Of a stretch of DNA of 64,000 nt, positions 1 to 7,045 are shown piece after piece. Made by a program: the position numbers and the translations under genes. Location: the NCBI GenBank assembly GCA_963775625.1, contig CAVZJM010000011.1, positions 104,654 to 168,653 of the forward strand, in the 5' to 3' direction. This stretch comes from JAIBJN01 sp963775625 (GTDB lineage: Bacteria > Actinomycetota > Thermoleophilia > Gaiellales > Gaiellaceae). The notes beneath the pieces were generated by a model. That model saw only the letters and a list, made by a program, of their open reading frames with translations. It was not told where the DNA came from and searched no databases. Position 1 is the stretch's first letter; each line of letters starts with the position of its first letter.

Positions 1-764
1 CGGCCGCCTGCGCCGACGGCCTCGACAACGACGGGGACGGGTTGACGGACTACCCGGCCGATCCCGGTTGCGCGGACCTGTTGGACACGGACGAGACCGA
101 TCCGCCTCCTCCCCCGCCGCCGGGGAGCTCGCCCTCGGTTCGCAGCGCCGCCTTCGCTACGGCGAACGGGCCGGTGACCCAGCTCACCATCGCGAGGCCG
201 TCGGCGACAGCCGCGGGCGACCTGCTGGTCGCGATCGTCGCCCACCAGGGTGGCACCGCCAAGAACATGACCCCGCCCACGGGCTGGACCGCGGTCCCGA
301 ATACCGACTGGGCCCAGGGCACGAACGCACGGATCCACGCGTGGTACCGACTTGCGGGCACGGCCGAGCCGACCGGCTACACGTTCTCGATGGTCGGCTC
401 GGGCGACGACATGTCGGGCGGGATCCTCGCCGTCTCGAACACGCATCCGACCGCGCCGATCAACGCCTCGAACGGGCAGAGCAACGGCTCGACCCCGTCG
501 ACGTCGGTGACCGCTCCGTCCCTGACGACGACGGCCCCGAACGCGCTGCTCCTCTTCGGCGGCGCGTGCGCCGGGGCGGTGAGCTTCACGCAGCCGCTCG
601 GGATGTCCGAGCACTGGGACGCCGCCACGAGCGGCCTCTATAAGGTCTCGACCCAGGCAGCCGCCCAGGCCTTCGCGCCCGCCGGGGCGACCGGAACGCG
701 GGTCGCCACCGCCTCGAGCTCCTGCCGGAGCGTCGCAATCCAGATCGCCGTCGCTCCGGCGTAG
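1..764 (+). CDS. C-terminal part of a secreted surface protein (acidic Ca-binding-like segment, proline linker, beta-rich domain)
   Basis: The reading frame is open from the window edge, so the start lies upstream. The visible part begins with an acidic Cys-flanked segment (CADGLDNDGDG ... DYPADPGC) that resembles thrombospondin type-3-like calcium-binding repeats of bacterial surface proteins. A run of seven prolines follows, then about 190 residues rich in Gly, Ser, Thr and Ala with a GDLLVAIVA strand, a PPTGWTAV motif and spaced Trp/Tyr residues. I take this as a secreted beta-sandwich domain. The gene ends just before a convergent permease gene. No catalytic motif is visible and the exact family is not recognised. 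Confidence 0.75.
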   Translation, partial: AACADGLDNDGDGLTDYPADPGCADLLDTDETDPPPPPPPGSSPSVRSAAFATANGPVTQLTIARPSATAAGDLLVAIVAHQGGTAKNMTPPTGWTAVPNTDWAQGTNARIHAWYRLAGTAEPTGYTFSMVGSGDDMSGGILAVSNTHPTAPINASNGQSNGSTPSTSVTAPSLTTTAPNALLLFGGACAGAVSFTQPLGMSEHWDAATSGLYKVSTQAAAQAFAPAGATGTRVATASSSCRSVAIQIAVAPA

Positions 765-772
765 CCGGCTCC

Positions 773-1885
773 TTACGAGGATCCGGCAGGCCCCTCCGGC
801 GTGACGACCTCGACGCCGGGAGGAACAATCGCCTCCCGGCGCCAGCGGACGATCTCCCGGAAGATCGCCTGGACGATCCCCGCAACGGGGATAGCGGCCA
901 GCGCGCCGAGGATGCCGACGAGCTCAGCCCCGATGAGGATGGCGATCAGCACCGTCAGCGGGGAGAGCTGCACGGTGTGGCCGTAGATGACCGGCTGGAG
1001 GATGTGGTTCTCGAGCTGCTGGTAGAGGACGAAGAAGACGATGACGATCAACCCCTTCACCCAGCCGAGCTCGATAAAGGAGACAGTGGCCACGATGATT
1101 GCCGCGAGGGTGGCTCCCGCGAGCGGGATCAGGTCGAGAATCGCGACGACGACGGCAAGCGCGATCGCATACTTGCTCCCCAGCGCGAAGAGGATGATCG
1201 CGGCCCCGATACCCGCGATCAGGCTGATGAGGAGGTTCCCGCCGACGTAACCCCCGACCGTGCGGTAGATGTCGCCCGACACTCGATCCCAGCGCGGCTT
1301 CATTGCCTCTGGAAGCGAGTCCCGGAAGCGACCGACGAGCCGCGGCCCTTCGATGAGCATGAAGATCGTGAGGAACGCGATCGTCACGAGGGCGACGATG
1401 AACGCGACGACCCCTCGCGCAACCGCCAGCCCGATGTTGGTGACGCCGAGGATGCCACCGGCGCCCTGGTCCTCGATCGCCTCCTCGACCTTGTCGACGA
1501 TCTGGTACTCGTCCTGCAGGAACCCGAGCGGGCCCCGCCCCGCGGTCAGGTCCTCCACGAACCCGGGAACCGCGTTGACGAAGTCCTCGACCTGGTCGAC
1601 GAGCGGCGGTATGAGAAGGCTGCCCAGCGCGGCGAAGCCGACGAGGGCAAGGAAGAAGACGATGAGCGAGGAGACGGTTCGCCCCATGCCCCGACGCTGG
1701 AAGAACTCGACCGCCGGGTTGAGCGCGAGCGAGAGAAAGAGCGCGATCAGGATCCACGTGATGATGTGCCAGGCGAGGAAGATGAAGGCGATGATCGCCA
1801 CCGCCACGAGGATGATCCCGAGGACGACGAGAACTGCCCGCGGGCGGAAGTAGACGATGCGCTCCTCGACCCGGCGCTCCTCCAT
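773..1885 (-). CDS. AI-2E family transporter (UPF0118-type membrane permease)
   Basis: This is a 370-residue polytopic membrane protein. A charged N-terminus precedes two close hydrophobic helices, a soluble loop at about residues 100-150, and a C-terminal bundle with the family-typical LDLIPLAGATLAAI and QQLENHILQPVIYG segments. The family (AI-2E/TqsA/YdiK-like) exports small molecules or ions, but the substrate cannot be assigned here. The gene stands alone, convergent with the surface-protein gene, and has a leader containing short inverted repeats. A second member of the same family is at 55951-57159. Confidence 0.9.
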   Translation of the reverse strand: MEERRVEERIVYFRPRAVLVVLGIILVAVAIIAFIFLAWHIITWILIALFLSLALNPAVEFFQRRGMGRTVSSLIVFFLALVGFAALGSLLIPPLVDQVEDFVNAVPGFVEDLTAGRGPLGFLQDEYQIVDKVEEAIEDQGAGGILGVTNIGLAVARGVVAFIVALVTIAFLTIFMLIEGPRLVGRFRDSLPEAMKPRWDRVSGDIYRTVGGYVGGNLLISLIAGIGAAIILFALGSKYAIALAVVVAILDLIPLAGATLAAIIVATVSFIELGWVKGLIVIVFFVLYQQLENHILQPVIYGHTVQLSPLTVLIAILIGAELVGILGALAAIPVAGIVQAIFREIVRWRREAIVPPGVEVVTPEGPAGSS

Positions 1886-1925
1886 CCCTGCAAGCCTGCC
1901 CTCCGCGCCGGACGGAGGCTGGACG

Positions 1926-1984
1926 TCCTGAGAAGACTCTCAGGAGCTGCTCAGACAGCTCTTGGACTCGCTCGAGAGGCTGTC
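1926..1984. other. Inverted repeats in the leader of the AI-2E permease gene
   Basis: A perfect 8-bp inverted repeat (TCCTGAGA, 4-nt loop, TCTCAGGA) lies at 1926-1945. A second pair (AGACAGC ... GCTGTCT) spans about 1952-1984. Both lie 40-100 nt upstream of the permease start on the minus strand, in a gap of about 200 bp that otherwise holds no convincing gene. They could be a transcription-factor site, an RNA hairpin, or the terminator of the upstream minus-strand genes; there is no clear T-tract. Confidence 0.25.
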
Positions 1985-2089
1985 TGCCATCACCGACCTC
2001 GAGGCGCCGATGACGGGTGCCGTGCCCATCAGCGGGCCGGTGGGTTCGGGCTCACCGCCGTCGTCTCTGCTGGTGTGGGTCGGGTCCCC

Positions 2090-2188
2090 TCAGCCTCGCC
2101 GTTCCTGCTCGGAGTCGCTCTTCCGCCACGCCCAGATGATCCCGGCGAGGACGACGACGAAGAAGATGCCGAAACCGATCCAGAACAC
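2090..2188 (-). CDS. Small single-span membrane peptide (32 aa)
   Basis: A short frame with a GTG start encodes one hydrophobic helix (WIGFGIFFVVVLAGIIWAW) followed by a charged tail RKSDSEQERRG. The hydrophobic helix with a positive-rich flank is what a real small membrane protein looks like. It lies 32 nt downstream of the cation transporter gene on the same strand and could be co-transcribed. No good ribosome-binding site is visible and the reading frame is short, so this is a tentative call. Confidence 0.35.
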   Translation of the reverse strand: MFWIGFGIFFVVVLAGIIWAWRKSDSEQERRG

Positions 2189-2220
2189 CGTCGGCGAAGG
2201 CTAGCGACCTTGCCGACTCG

Positions 2221-2832
2221 CTATCCGAAGCGGTGGCGAACAGCGACTCGCACACCTTCGGTGCCGACGGCGCCCGCGATGAGGAGAGCGACGAGCGGAT
2301 CTGCCCACCACCAGCCCAGCCCCACGTTGACCAGGAGTGCCACAAGGGTCGTACCGGCCAAGGCGGCCGAAGCGAGCGTGAGGACCGCATCACCACGAAG
2401 CGCCCCGCTGCGCAGACCTCTCGCAACGCGAAGCTTCGCGCTGCCGAGCCAGGGCAGGACGAGGACGGATGCCGCCGCGACGGCGGCGCCGAAGATCGAC
2501 GCCTTCGGGTGCGAGCCCTCGATCAGCCCCCGGATCGCCTGGAACCCGACGTAGGCCGCCACAAGCACCATCGCCGCCGCGACCCCGTACTGCGCCCGCC
2601 GCTCGAGCCGTGCGGCTCCGTCGGGATCTCGCCGTTCCCGTGTGAACCGCCACACGAGGACGACCGACGCCGAGGAGTCGAGGAGCGCGTTGAGCGCGAA
2701 TCCCGCGAGCGCGGGGCTGTCGTCGAGGAAGGCGACGACCAGCGCCAGAGTCCCGACGACGCCGTTCCAGGCAATCGTGAAGTACGAGAGCCTCAGCGCG
2801 GAAGCGAGGAGCGCGGGGCGATCAGGATTCAC
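2221..2832 (-). CDS. Cation transporter (CDF-like, short form)
   Basis: A 203-residue membrane protein resembling the compact actinobacterial cation-transporter relatives of cation diffusion facilitators. It shows a first helix (YFTIAWNGVVGTLALVVAF), an LDSSASVVLVWRF segment where the family has its metal-binding Asp/Ser helix, and a C-terminal ADPLVALLIAGAVG helix. The usual cytosolic C-terminal domain is absent. The start is GTG at 2832 because GGAGG lies 7 nt upstream; longer starts upstream lack a binding site. Export of a divalent metal is likely from the family, but the ion is unknown. Confidence 0.75.
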   Translation of the reverse strand: MNPDRPALLASALRLSYFTIAWNGVVGTLALVVAFLDDSPALAGFALNALLDSSASVVLVWRFTRERRDPDGAARLERRAQYGVAAAMVLVAAYVGFQAIRGLIEGSHPKASIFGAAVAAASVLVLPWLGSAKLRVARGLRSGALRGDAVLTLASAALAGTTLVALLVNVGLGWWWADPLVALLIAGAVGTEGVRVAVRHRFG

Positions 2833-3022
2833 GACCGAACCTCCAGTCCGGAGGGCACGACACGACATGCCGACCAGACTTCCCGGCGCTCCACCGCACA
2901 TGGTACCCGCCGAGACCACCCCTCCCTCAGTCAGGCGAATAGGCCCCACCGACGGGGCGCGCGCTAGACCATCTCGCTCCCGGGGGCCAGAATGGCGGAG
3001 CGCGACAGGAGGTGGCGTGTAG

Positions 3023-3271
3023 ATGCAGGCGTACGGATACGAGGTAGGCGACGCTTACGCGAGAGGCGACGAGCAAGAGGAGGGGCCACTGCACCTTCGC
3101 GAGGTCACCCTCTCGTGCACCGTCGAGGACTTGCGGAGAGTGCAGCGTTTCGTCACCGAGGTTCTTGCAAAGCACCCGGCAATGGGGCCACTGGATCACG
3201 AACACTTCCGCGATCGCGACCCGGATTGGACGGATGAAGAATCGGACTTCATCATCGTCAAACAGGCGTGA
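3023..3271 (+). CDS. Hypothetical protein (82 aa)
   Basis: A small soluble protein, acidic at its C-terminus (DHEHFRDRDPDWTDEESDF). The ATG at 3023 is preceded by AGGAGGT, a near-ideal ribosome-binding site. The central part LREVTLSCTVEDLRRVQRFV reads like an amphipathic strand/helix arrangement. I do not recognise a family. It is followed at a short distance by a hairpin that could terminate it. Confidence 0.6.
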   Translation: MQAYGYEVGDAYARGDEQEEGPLHLREVTLSCTVEDLRRVQRFVTEVLAKHPAMGPLDHEHFRDRDPDWTDEESDFIIVKQA

Positions 3272-3345
3272 CTCCGCGGAAGCGAGGCCGCAGCGATAGG
3301 TCCGCTGCCATTCCCGTGCAGCGGAGCTCCGAAGCCCTGTCAGCC

Positions 3346-3372
3346 GAGAGGCCCCGATCTACGGGGCCTCTC
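3346..3372. terminator. Terminator-like hairpin after tRNA-Gly
   Basis: A perfect 11-bp GC-rich stem (GAGAGGCCCCG / CGGGGCCTCTC, loop ATCTA) sits 3 nt beyond the encoded CCA end of tRNA-Gly and about 75 nt after the 82-residue ORF on the other strand. It lacks a long T-tract on either side, but its placement suggests a shared terminator. Confidence 0.55.
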
Positions 3373-3375
3373 TGA

Positions 3376-3449
<74 letters not shown>

Positions 3450-3580
3450 GCTCGGTGGAAAGGGTAGCCGCTTCCCCGAAGGGGGGATACCCGCGGCGAC
3501 GGGGAGCGGCGATCATCCGACTCGAAGCAGTCAAACGGGCGGAGCGGTCACGCCTATCGGGACACACAAGGGGAGTTCGC

Positions 3581-3955
3581 GTGACCCTCGAGAGAATCAA
3601 CGAGCTCAACCCCCGCACCGCGATGATCGGCTACAGCGCGGTCATGACGCTCTGGATCGTCCTCTTCGCTCGGACGGAGACGGCCCTCCCGGCGCCGGTC
3701 GTGCTCCTGCTCCTGCTCGTGCCGCCGGTCGTCTACTTCGGCCTCGGCTACGTCGTCGCGGACTGGAAGGCCCTCTACTTCCTCGCCCTCCCGGTCGTCG
3801 TCAGCGCGATCGCCGGCGGACTGCCGTCGGCGCTCTGGGCCACCATGGTGCTGCTGACGGCCTTTCCGGGAGCGCCGCTGGTCGCCGCCGGCGTCTACCT
3901 GCGCGAGCGGATGGCGCGGCGGGATCCCGCGTACGTCGATCCCTGGATGATCTAG
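3581..3955 (+). CDS. Small integral membrane protein (124 aa)
   Basis: The GTG at 3581 follows AAGGGGAG at good spacing. The protein has about three or four hydrophobic segments (TAMIGYSAVMTLWIVLF, PVVLLLLLVPPVVYFGLGYV, LYFLALPVVVSAIAGGLP, LWATMVLLTAFPGAPLVAAG) and a short charged tail. This resembles conserved hypothetical membrane proteins of actinobacteria with no assigned role. It precedes the CtaG gene by about 65 nt on the same strand. Confidence 0.65.
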   Translation: MTLERINELNPRTAMIGYSAVMTLWIVLFARTETALPAPVVLLLLLVPPVVYFGLGYVVADWKALYFLALPVVVSAIAGGLPSALWATMVLLTAFPGAPLVAAGVYLRERMARRDPAYVDPWMI

Positions 3956-4021
3956 GGCCTCCCTAGAAAAAGCCTGGCCTCTGGCCGGCCTCGGCGCCGC
4001 GAACGTATCCTTCCTGACGTC

Positions 4022-4780
4022 GTGGCGCCGTCGCCGTGGACCTGGCCGGCCGCCTGGGTCGAGCTCACGGCCGCCGTCGCGCTGACCGCCGCCTACGCCC
4101 TGGCGGCGCGGCGCTACCGGCCCGCCGCCTGGCGCATCGCGTGCTTCGCCGTCGCGATCGAGATCCTCCTGGCCGTCTCGCTCACGCCCCTCGGAACGCT
4201 CGCCCTCCACTACGTCCTCTGGGCGCACCTGATCCAGAACGTCGCGCTGGCGGAATGGGTCCCCCTGCTGCTGGTCGCGTCCGTGCCGCCCGAGGCGGCG
4301 GCGTCCGCCGCGCGGTTCGGCGCGGTCCGGTTCCTCACCCGTCCCTTCGTTGCCCTCCCGCTCTGGCTCGGGGGCTATCTGGTCTGGCACGTTCCGGTGG
4401 CCTACAACGCGGCGCTCGAGCACCACGCCCTCCTCCACCTCGAGCACCTCACCTACCTCGTCACCGGCCTGCTGCTCTGGTGGCCCGTGCTCCAGGCGCG
4501 CCCCTGGGCCCTCTCATCGGGAGCGAAGGCCGCATACCTCTTTGCCGCGTTCGTGTTCGCGAGCCCGCTGGGGCTGCTCCTGGCCCTCCTCCCCAGCCCG
4601 CTCTACGACTTCTACGTCGACGCGCCTCGGCTCTGGGGGGTGACGCCGCTCGCTGACCAGCAGCTCGCGGGCATCGCGATGGCGGTCAGCGAGTCAGTGG
4701 TCTTCTTCGCGATGTTCACGGTGTTCTTCGTCCGCTTCATGGCCGAGGAAGCGGGAGAGGCGGAACAGCCGGAGAGCTGA
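4022..4780 (+). CDS. ctaG: Cytochrome c oxidase assembly protein, CtaG family
   Basis: This 252-residue multi-helix membrane protein carries the His-rich features of the caa3-type CtaG family: HYVLWAHLIQN near residue 65 and a WHVPVAYNAALEHHALLHLEH block near residue 125. The family helps assemble or metallate haem-copper oxidases, so its presence implies aerobic respiration. The start is GTG at 4022. No ribosome-binding site is present, but TATCCT at 4006-4011 would place transcription start almost on the GTG, so the mRNA is probably leaderless. It converges with the grdA gene 12 bp downstream. Confidence 0.85.
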   Translation: MAPSPWTWPAAWVELTAAVALTAAYALAARRYRPAAWRIACFAVAIEILLAVSLTPLGTLALHYVLWAHLIQNVALAEWVPLLLVASVPPEAAASAARFGAVRFLTRPFVALPLWLGGYLVWHVPVAYNAALEHHALLHLEHLTYLVTGLLLWWPVLQARPWALSSGAKAAYLFAAFVFASPLGLLLALLPSPLYDFYVDAPRLWGVTPLADQQLAGIAMAVSESVVFFAMFTVFFVRFMAEEAGEAEQPES

Positions 4781-4792
4781 GGGCCGAACCCC

Positions 4793-5248
4793 TCAGCGCC
4801 CCGGGAACTTCCGCGCGGCCTCCCGGACCTGCTCGATGTCGAGCGTCATCTCGAGCAGCCCTACCTGCTCGTCGTAGACGCCGTCGTCGACCTGCTCCTT
4901 GACGTCCTCCTCGAGGATGTGAACGACGGGGAGCCCCAACTGGACTCCTGCCAACGGACCCACGTACGCCGGGTCTCCCAGCGTGACCGTCTCGGCCGCG
5001 ACCTCGAGCGACTCCAGGTCGGCGGCGCCGAGCACGACCACGAGGTCGTCCGCGCCGTGCGTGTCGACCAGGCCCTTGATCCGGTCCTGGTTCTCCGGGT
5101 CCATGGCCCCGGCCGCCGTTCAGACGAAGCACTCCGTCTCGACGAAGACGACGTCGGCTCCCGCCGACTCGACGCACTTGGCGATCGCGGGGCCCGACAC
5201 GCCGTCCCGCTCGCCGAGCGCGATCACCTTCTTCCCGTCCAGCTTCAT
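4793..5248 (-). CDS. grdA: Glycine/sarcosine/betaine reductase component A, selenoprotein GrdA
   Basis: Read from ATG 5248 through an in-frame TGA (5120-5122), this encodes a 151-residue GrdA. The TGA is codon 43 in the context ECFV-U-TAAGAMD, matching the family's redox-active Cys-x-x-Sec motif (C40, U43). Sequence on both sides of the TGA is equally GrdA-like: LDGKKVIALGERDG upstream, LGDPAYVGPLAGVQLGLPV downstream. GrdA is the small shared selenoprotein that takes the carboxymethyl group from component B as a selenoether and passes it to component C; thioredoxin re-reduces it. The ATG overlaps the thioredoxin stop (ATGA), so translation is probably coupled. This is the last gene of the operon. 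A naive call would start at the internal ATG 5104 and lose the active site. Confidence 0.93.
5095..5122 (-). promoter_or_regulatory. Selenocysteine UGA of grdA with candidate bacterial SECIS hairpin
   Basis: The UGA is at 5120-5122. Beginning 8 nt after it, CCGGG (5112-5108) can pair with CCCGG (5099-5095), leaving the 8-nt loop GCCAUGGA. Bacterial SECIS elements are coding-region hairpins just 3' of the UGA that SelB recognises, and this position and size fit. The stem is only 5 bp, so the fold is a candidate. Confidence 0.5.
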
Positions 5249-5586
5249 GCAACCTCACCTCCTTTCGAGCCCGTTGCGCCGAGCGTGGCGAACGCACGCT
5301 CGATGTCGCTCTTCGAGACCTCCCCGGAGAGCCGTTCGAGCTCCTCGCCGTCGCGCATGAGCACGTACGTCGGCAGTCCGAAGACCTTGAGCTCCCTGCA
5401 GATGTCGCGGTTCTCCGCCGAGTTCACCTTGACGACGCGAACCGCGCCGCCGGCTTCCTCCTCGAGCTCGGCGATGGTCGGCATCATGGCGAGGCACGGC
5501 TGGCAGCGCGGGCCCCAGAAGTCGACGAGCACGCTGCCCTCGGCGGTGAGCCCAGGGTAGGTCTCGACGGTTGCTTCGACCGGCAT
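5245..5586 (-). CDS. Thioredoxin of the reductase operon
   Basis: A 113-residue thioredoxin-fold protein with the active site FWGPRCQPC (a CQPC variant of the usual CGPC), followed by the conserved FGLPTYVLMRDGEE segment with the cis-proline. Thioredoxins encoded in glycine reductase operons re-reduce the GrdA Cys/Sec pair, and the position between grdC and grdA supports that role. AAAGGAG precedes the ATG. Its stop overlaps the grdA start by 4 bp. No thioredoxin reductase gene accompanies it. A separate housekeeping-type trxA with WCGPC is at 27352. Confidence 0.9.
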   Translation of the reverse strand: MPVEATVETYPGLTAEGSVLVDFWGPRCQPCLAMMPTIAELEEEAGGAVRVVKVNSAENRDICRELKVFGLPTYVLMRDGEELERLSGEVSKSDIERAFATLGATGSKGGEVA

Positions 5587-5589
5587 CGG

Positions 5590-6924
5590 CTACTCCTTTC
5601 CCGGTTCCAGAAGGATGGACATTCCGTCGGCGAGCTCGGTCATGCGGCCGAGGAAGAGCGAGCCCTTGGCGAGAAGCATGGTCGAGCCGATCTCGCCGGC
5701 CCGCAGGGCGGCCAGCCCGTGCGGGAGCCACGGCACCGCCGAGGCGACGTGGCCCTGCGTCGGCGAGAAGCCCGGCAAGCCGTGCGCATGCTCGAAGCCG
5801 TCGAGCTCGTCGCGGGGCAGCTCCCCCCGGCGGACGGCGAGCGCGCCGATCAGCCTGTAGTTGCGGCTCGGGACGTTCCCGGCCCCTGCCGGCTCGGTGA
5901 TCTCGGGGTCGTGCAGCTCGGTCGCGTAGCGGTCGACGTCGAGGATGCCGCGGCCGAGCCGTTCCAGGGGCTCGACGACGAGGTCCTCGAGCACCGCCTG
6001 CTGGGCCGAGCCGGAGCCGACGCGGTGGCGTCCGACGGCGTCGAGGCGAAGCTCGGGCGCGCCGTCGCCGGGCGGCGCGACGAGCACGGCGAAGCCGGCG
6101 AGCACGTCCTCGAGCACCGGCACGCCGTGGCGCAGCGCGCCGGAAAACTTCATCCCCAGCTTGGCGAGCGACCCGCCGGCCACGACGACGACCCGCGGGT
6201 AGACGCCGGAGGCGACGAGGGACGCGGCGACGACGAGCGCGTGCACCGGCCCGCAGCAGAACGCCTTCACGTCGCTCCCCGAGGCGTTGCCGCAGCCCGC
6301 CTGCTCGGCGATGGCCTTGGCCAGGTTGCCCCCGCCGCGCTGGTAGCGGTCGCCGACCGCCTCCTCCCCGCTCCCGATCACGTACGGCACCTCCTCGGGA
6401 TCGACGCCGGTCGCCTCGAGCAGGTGCTCGAGCGCCAGGGCGCCGGTCGCTTTACAGGCGAGGTTCTCGAGGAGGACGGGGGCCGAGAGGCTCTCGTCCA
6501 GGTCGTGGGCGCCTGCCATCGATCCGAGGACCTCGCCTGCCTCGTAGATGGTGAGGCCGCCGTTTGCCGCCGGGCTGCCGTCGAGCTCGAAGAGCCCGAA
6601 CGAGTCGGACTCCTGCATCCGCCGGTAGAGCTCGGCCTGGTCGACGACGAGGCCGTACGGGCCCTGCGCCCGCGGCTCGACCGGGTGGGCCCACCAGGGG
6701 CGGTCGACGTCCCAGAGAGCCTCGGGACGCAGGTTGCCGATCAAGACCTGGTGGGGCGCGTAGCCGAGCGCGTCCTCGTACGATCGGAGCGCGCCGGTGA
6801 GCGAGGCGAGCAGGCCGTCGGCGTCGGCCGCGAGCTCACGCGCCGGCTTCGAGCCGTGCCGAACAAGGTCGGGAGCGTGTGCAAGGACGAGCGAGCAGGA
6901 TTGAATCGCCGCTCGGCCCGTCAC
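5590..6924 (-). CDS. grdC: Glycine/sarcosine/betaine reductase component C, beta subunit (GrdC)
   Basis: A 444-residue protein with GrdC features along its length: SCSLVLAHAPDLVRHGS and LRSYEDALGYAPHQVLIGN near the N-terminus, CCGPVHALVVAASL in the middle, and a C-terminal GFSPTQGHVASAVPWLPHG and KGSLFLGRMTELADGMS. It has a thiolase/FabH-like character. Component C receives the acyl group from GrdA and, with GrdD, releases acetyl phosphate. GTG 6924 is chosen because AAAGGAG lies 6 nt upstream; a GTG six codons earlier lacks a site. The thioredoxin gene follows after 3 nt. The alpha subunit gene grdD is not found nearby, which is unusual. Confidence 0.88.
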   Translation of the reverse strand: MTGRAAIQSCSLVLAHAPDLVRHGSKPARELAADADGLLASLTGALRSYEDALGYAPHQVLIGNLRPEALWDVDRPWWAHPVEPRAQGPYGLVVDQAELYRRMQESDSFGLFELDGSPAANGGLTIYEAGEVLGSMAGAHDLDESLSAPVLLENLACKATGALALEHLLEATGVDPEEVPYVIGSGEEAVGDRYQRGGGNLAKAIAEQAGCGNASGSDVKAFCCGPVHALVVAASLVASGVYPRVVVVAGGSLAKLGMKFSGALRHGVPVLEDVLAGFAVLVAPPGDGAPELRLDAVGRHRVGSGSAQQAVLEDLVVEPLERLGRGILDVDRYATELHDPEITEPAGAGNVPSRNYRLIGALAVRRGELPRDELDGFEHAHGLPGFSPTQGHVASAVPWLPHGLAALRAGEIGSTMLLAKGSLFLGRMTELADGMSILLEPGKE

Positions 6925-7045
6925 GTCGGCTCCTTTCGGCACGGAGTCGCCTCATTTCCGGCACGAAGCGGCACACATCCACGCGCTTCTCGACGATAGG
7001 CTGAAAGCGGGTGGTGGTCCGGGGTGGCCCCAGCAGAGCGGATTC

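Noticed and set aside
1962..2204. 80-codon plus-strand ORF in the gap before the cation transporter gene
   Set aside because: Its composition is Ser/Pro/Arg-rich without structure, there is no ribosome-binding site, and it is antisense to the more protein-like membrane peptide at 2090-2188.
977..2554. A 525-codon plus-strand frame over the AI-2E permease and cation transporter
   Set aside because: It is extremely Asp/Glu/Arg-rich and antisense to two well-supported membrane proteins.
5104..5248. TGA near the start of grdA as a nonsense mutation or pseudogene boundary
   Set aside because: The codon sits exactly at the family selenocysteine with homologous protein on both sides, and a second operon gene has its TGA at its own Sec site. 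Recoding explains both better than decay.
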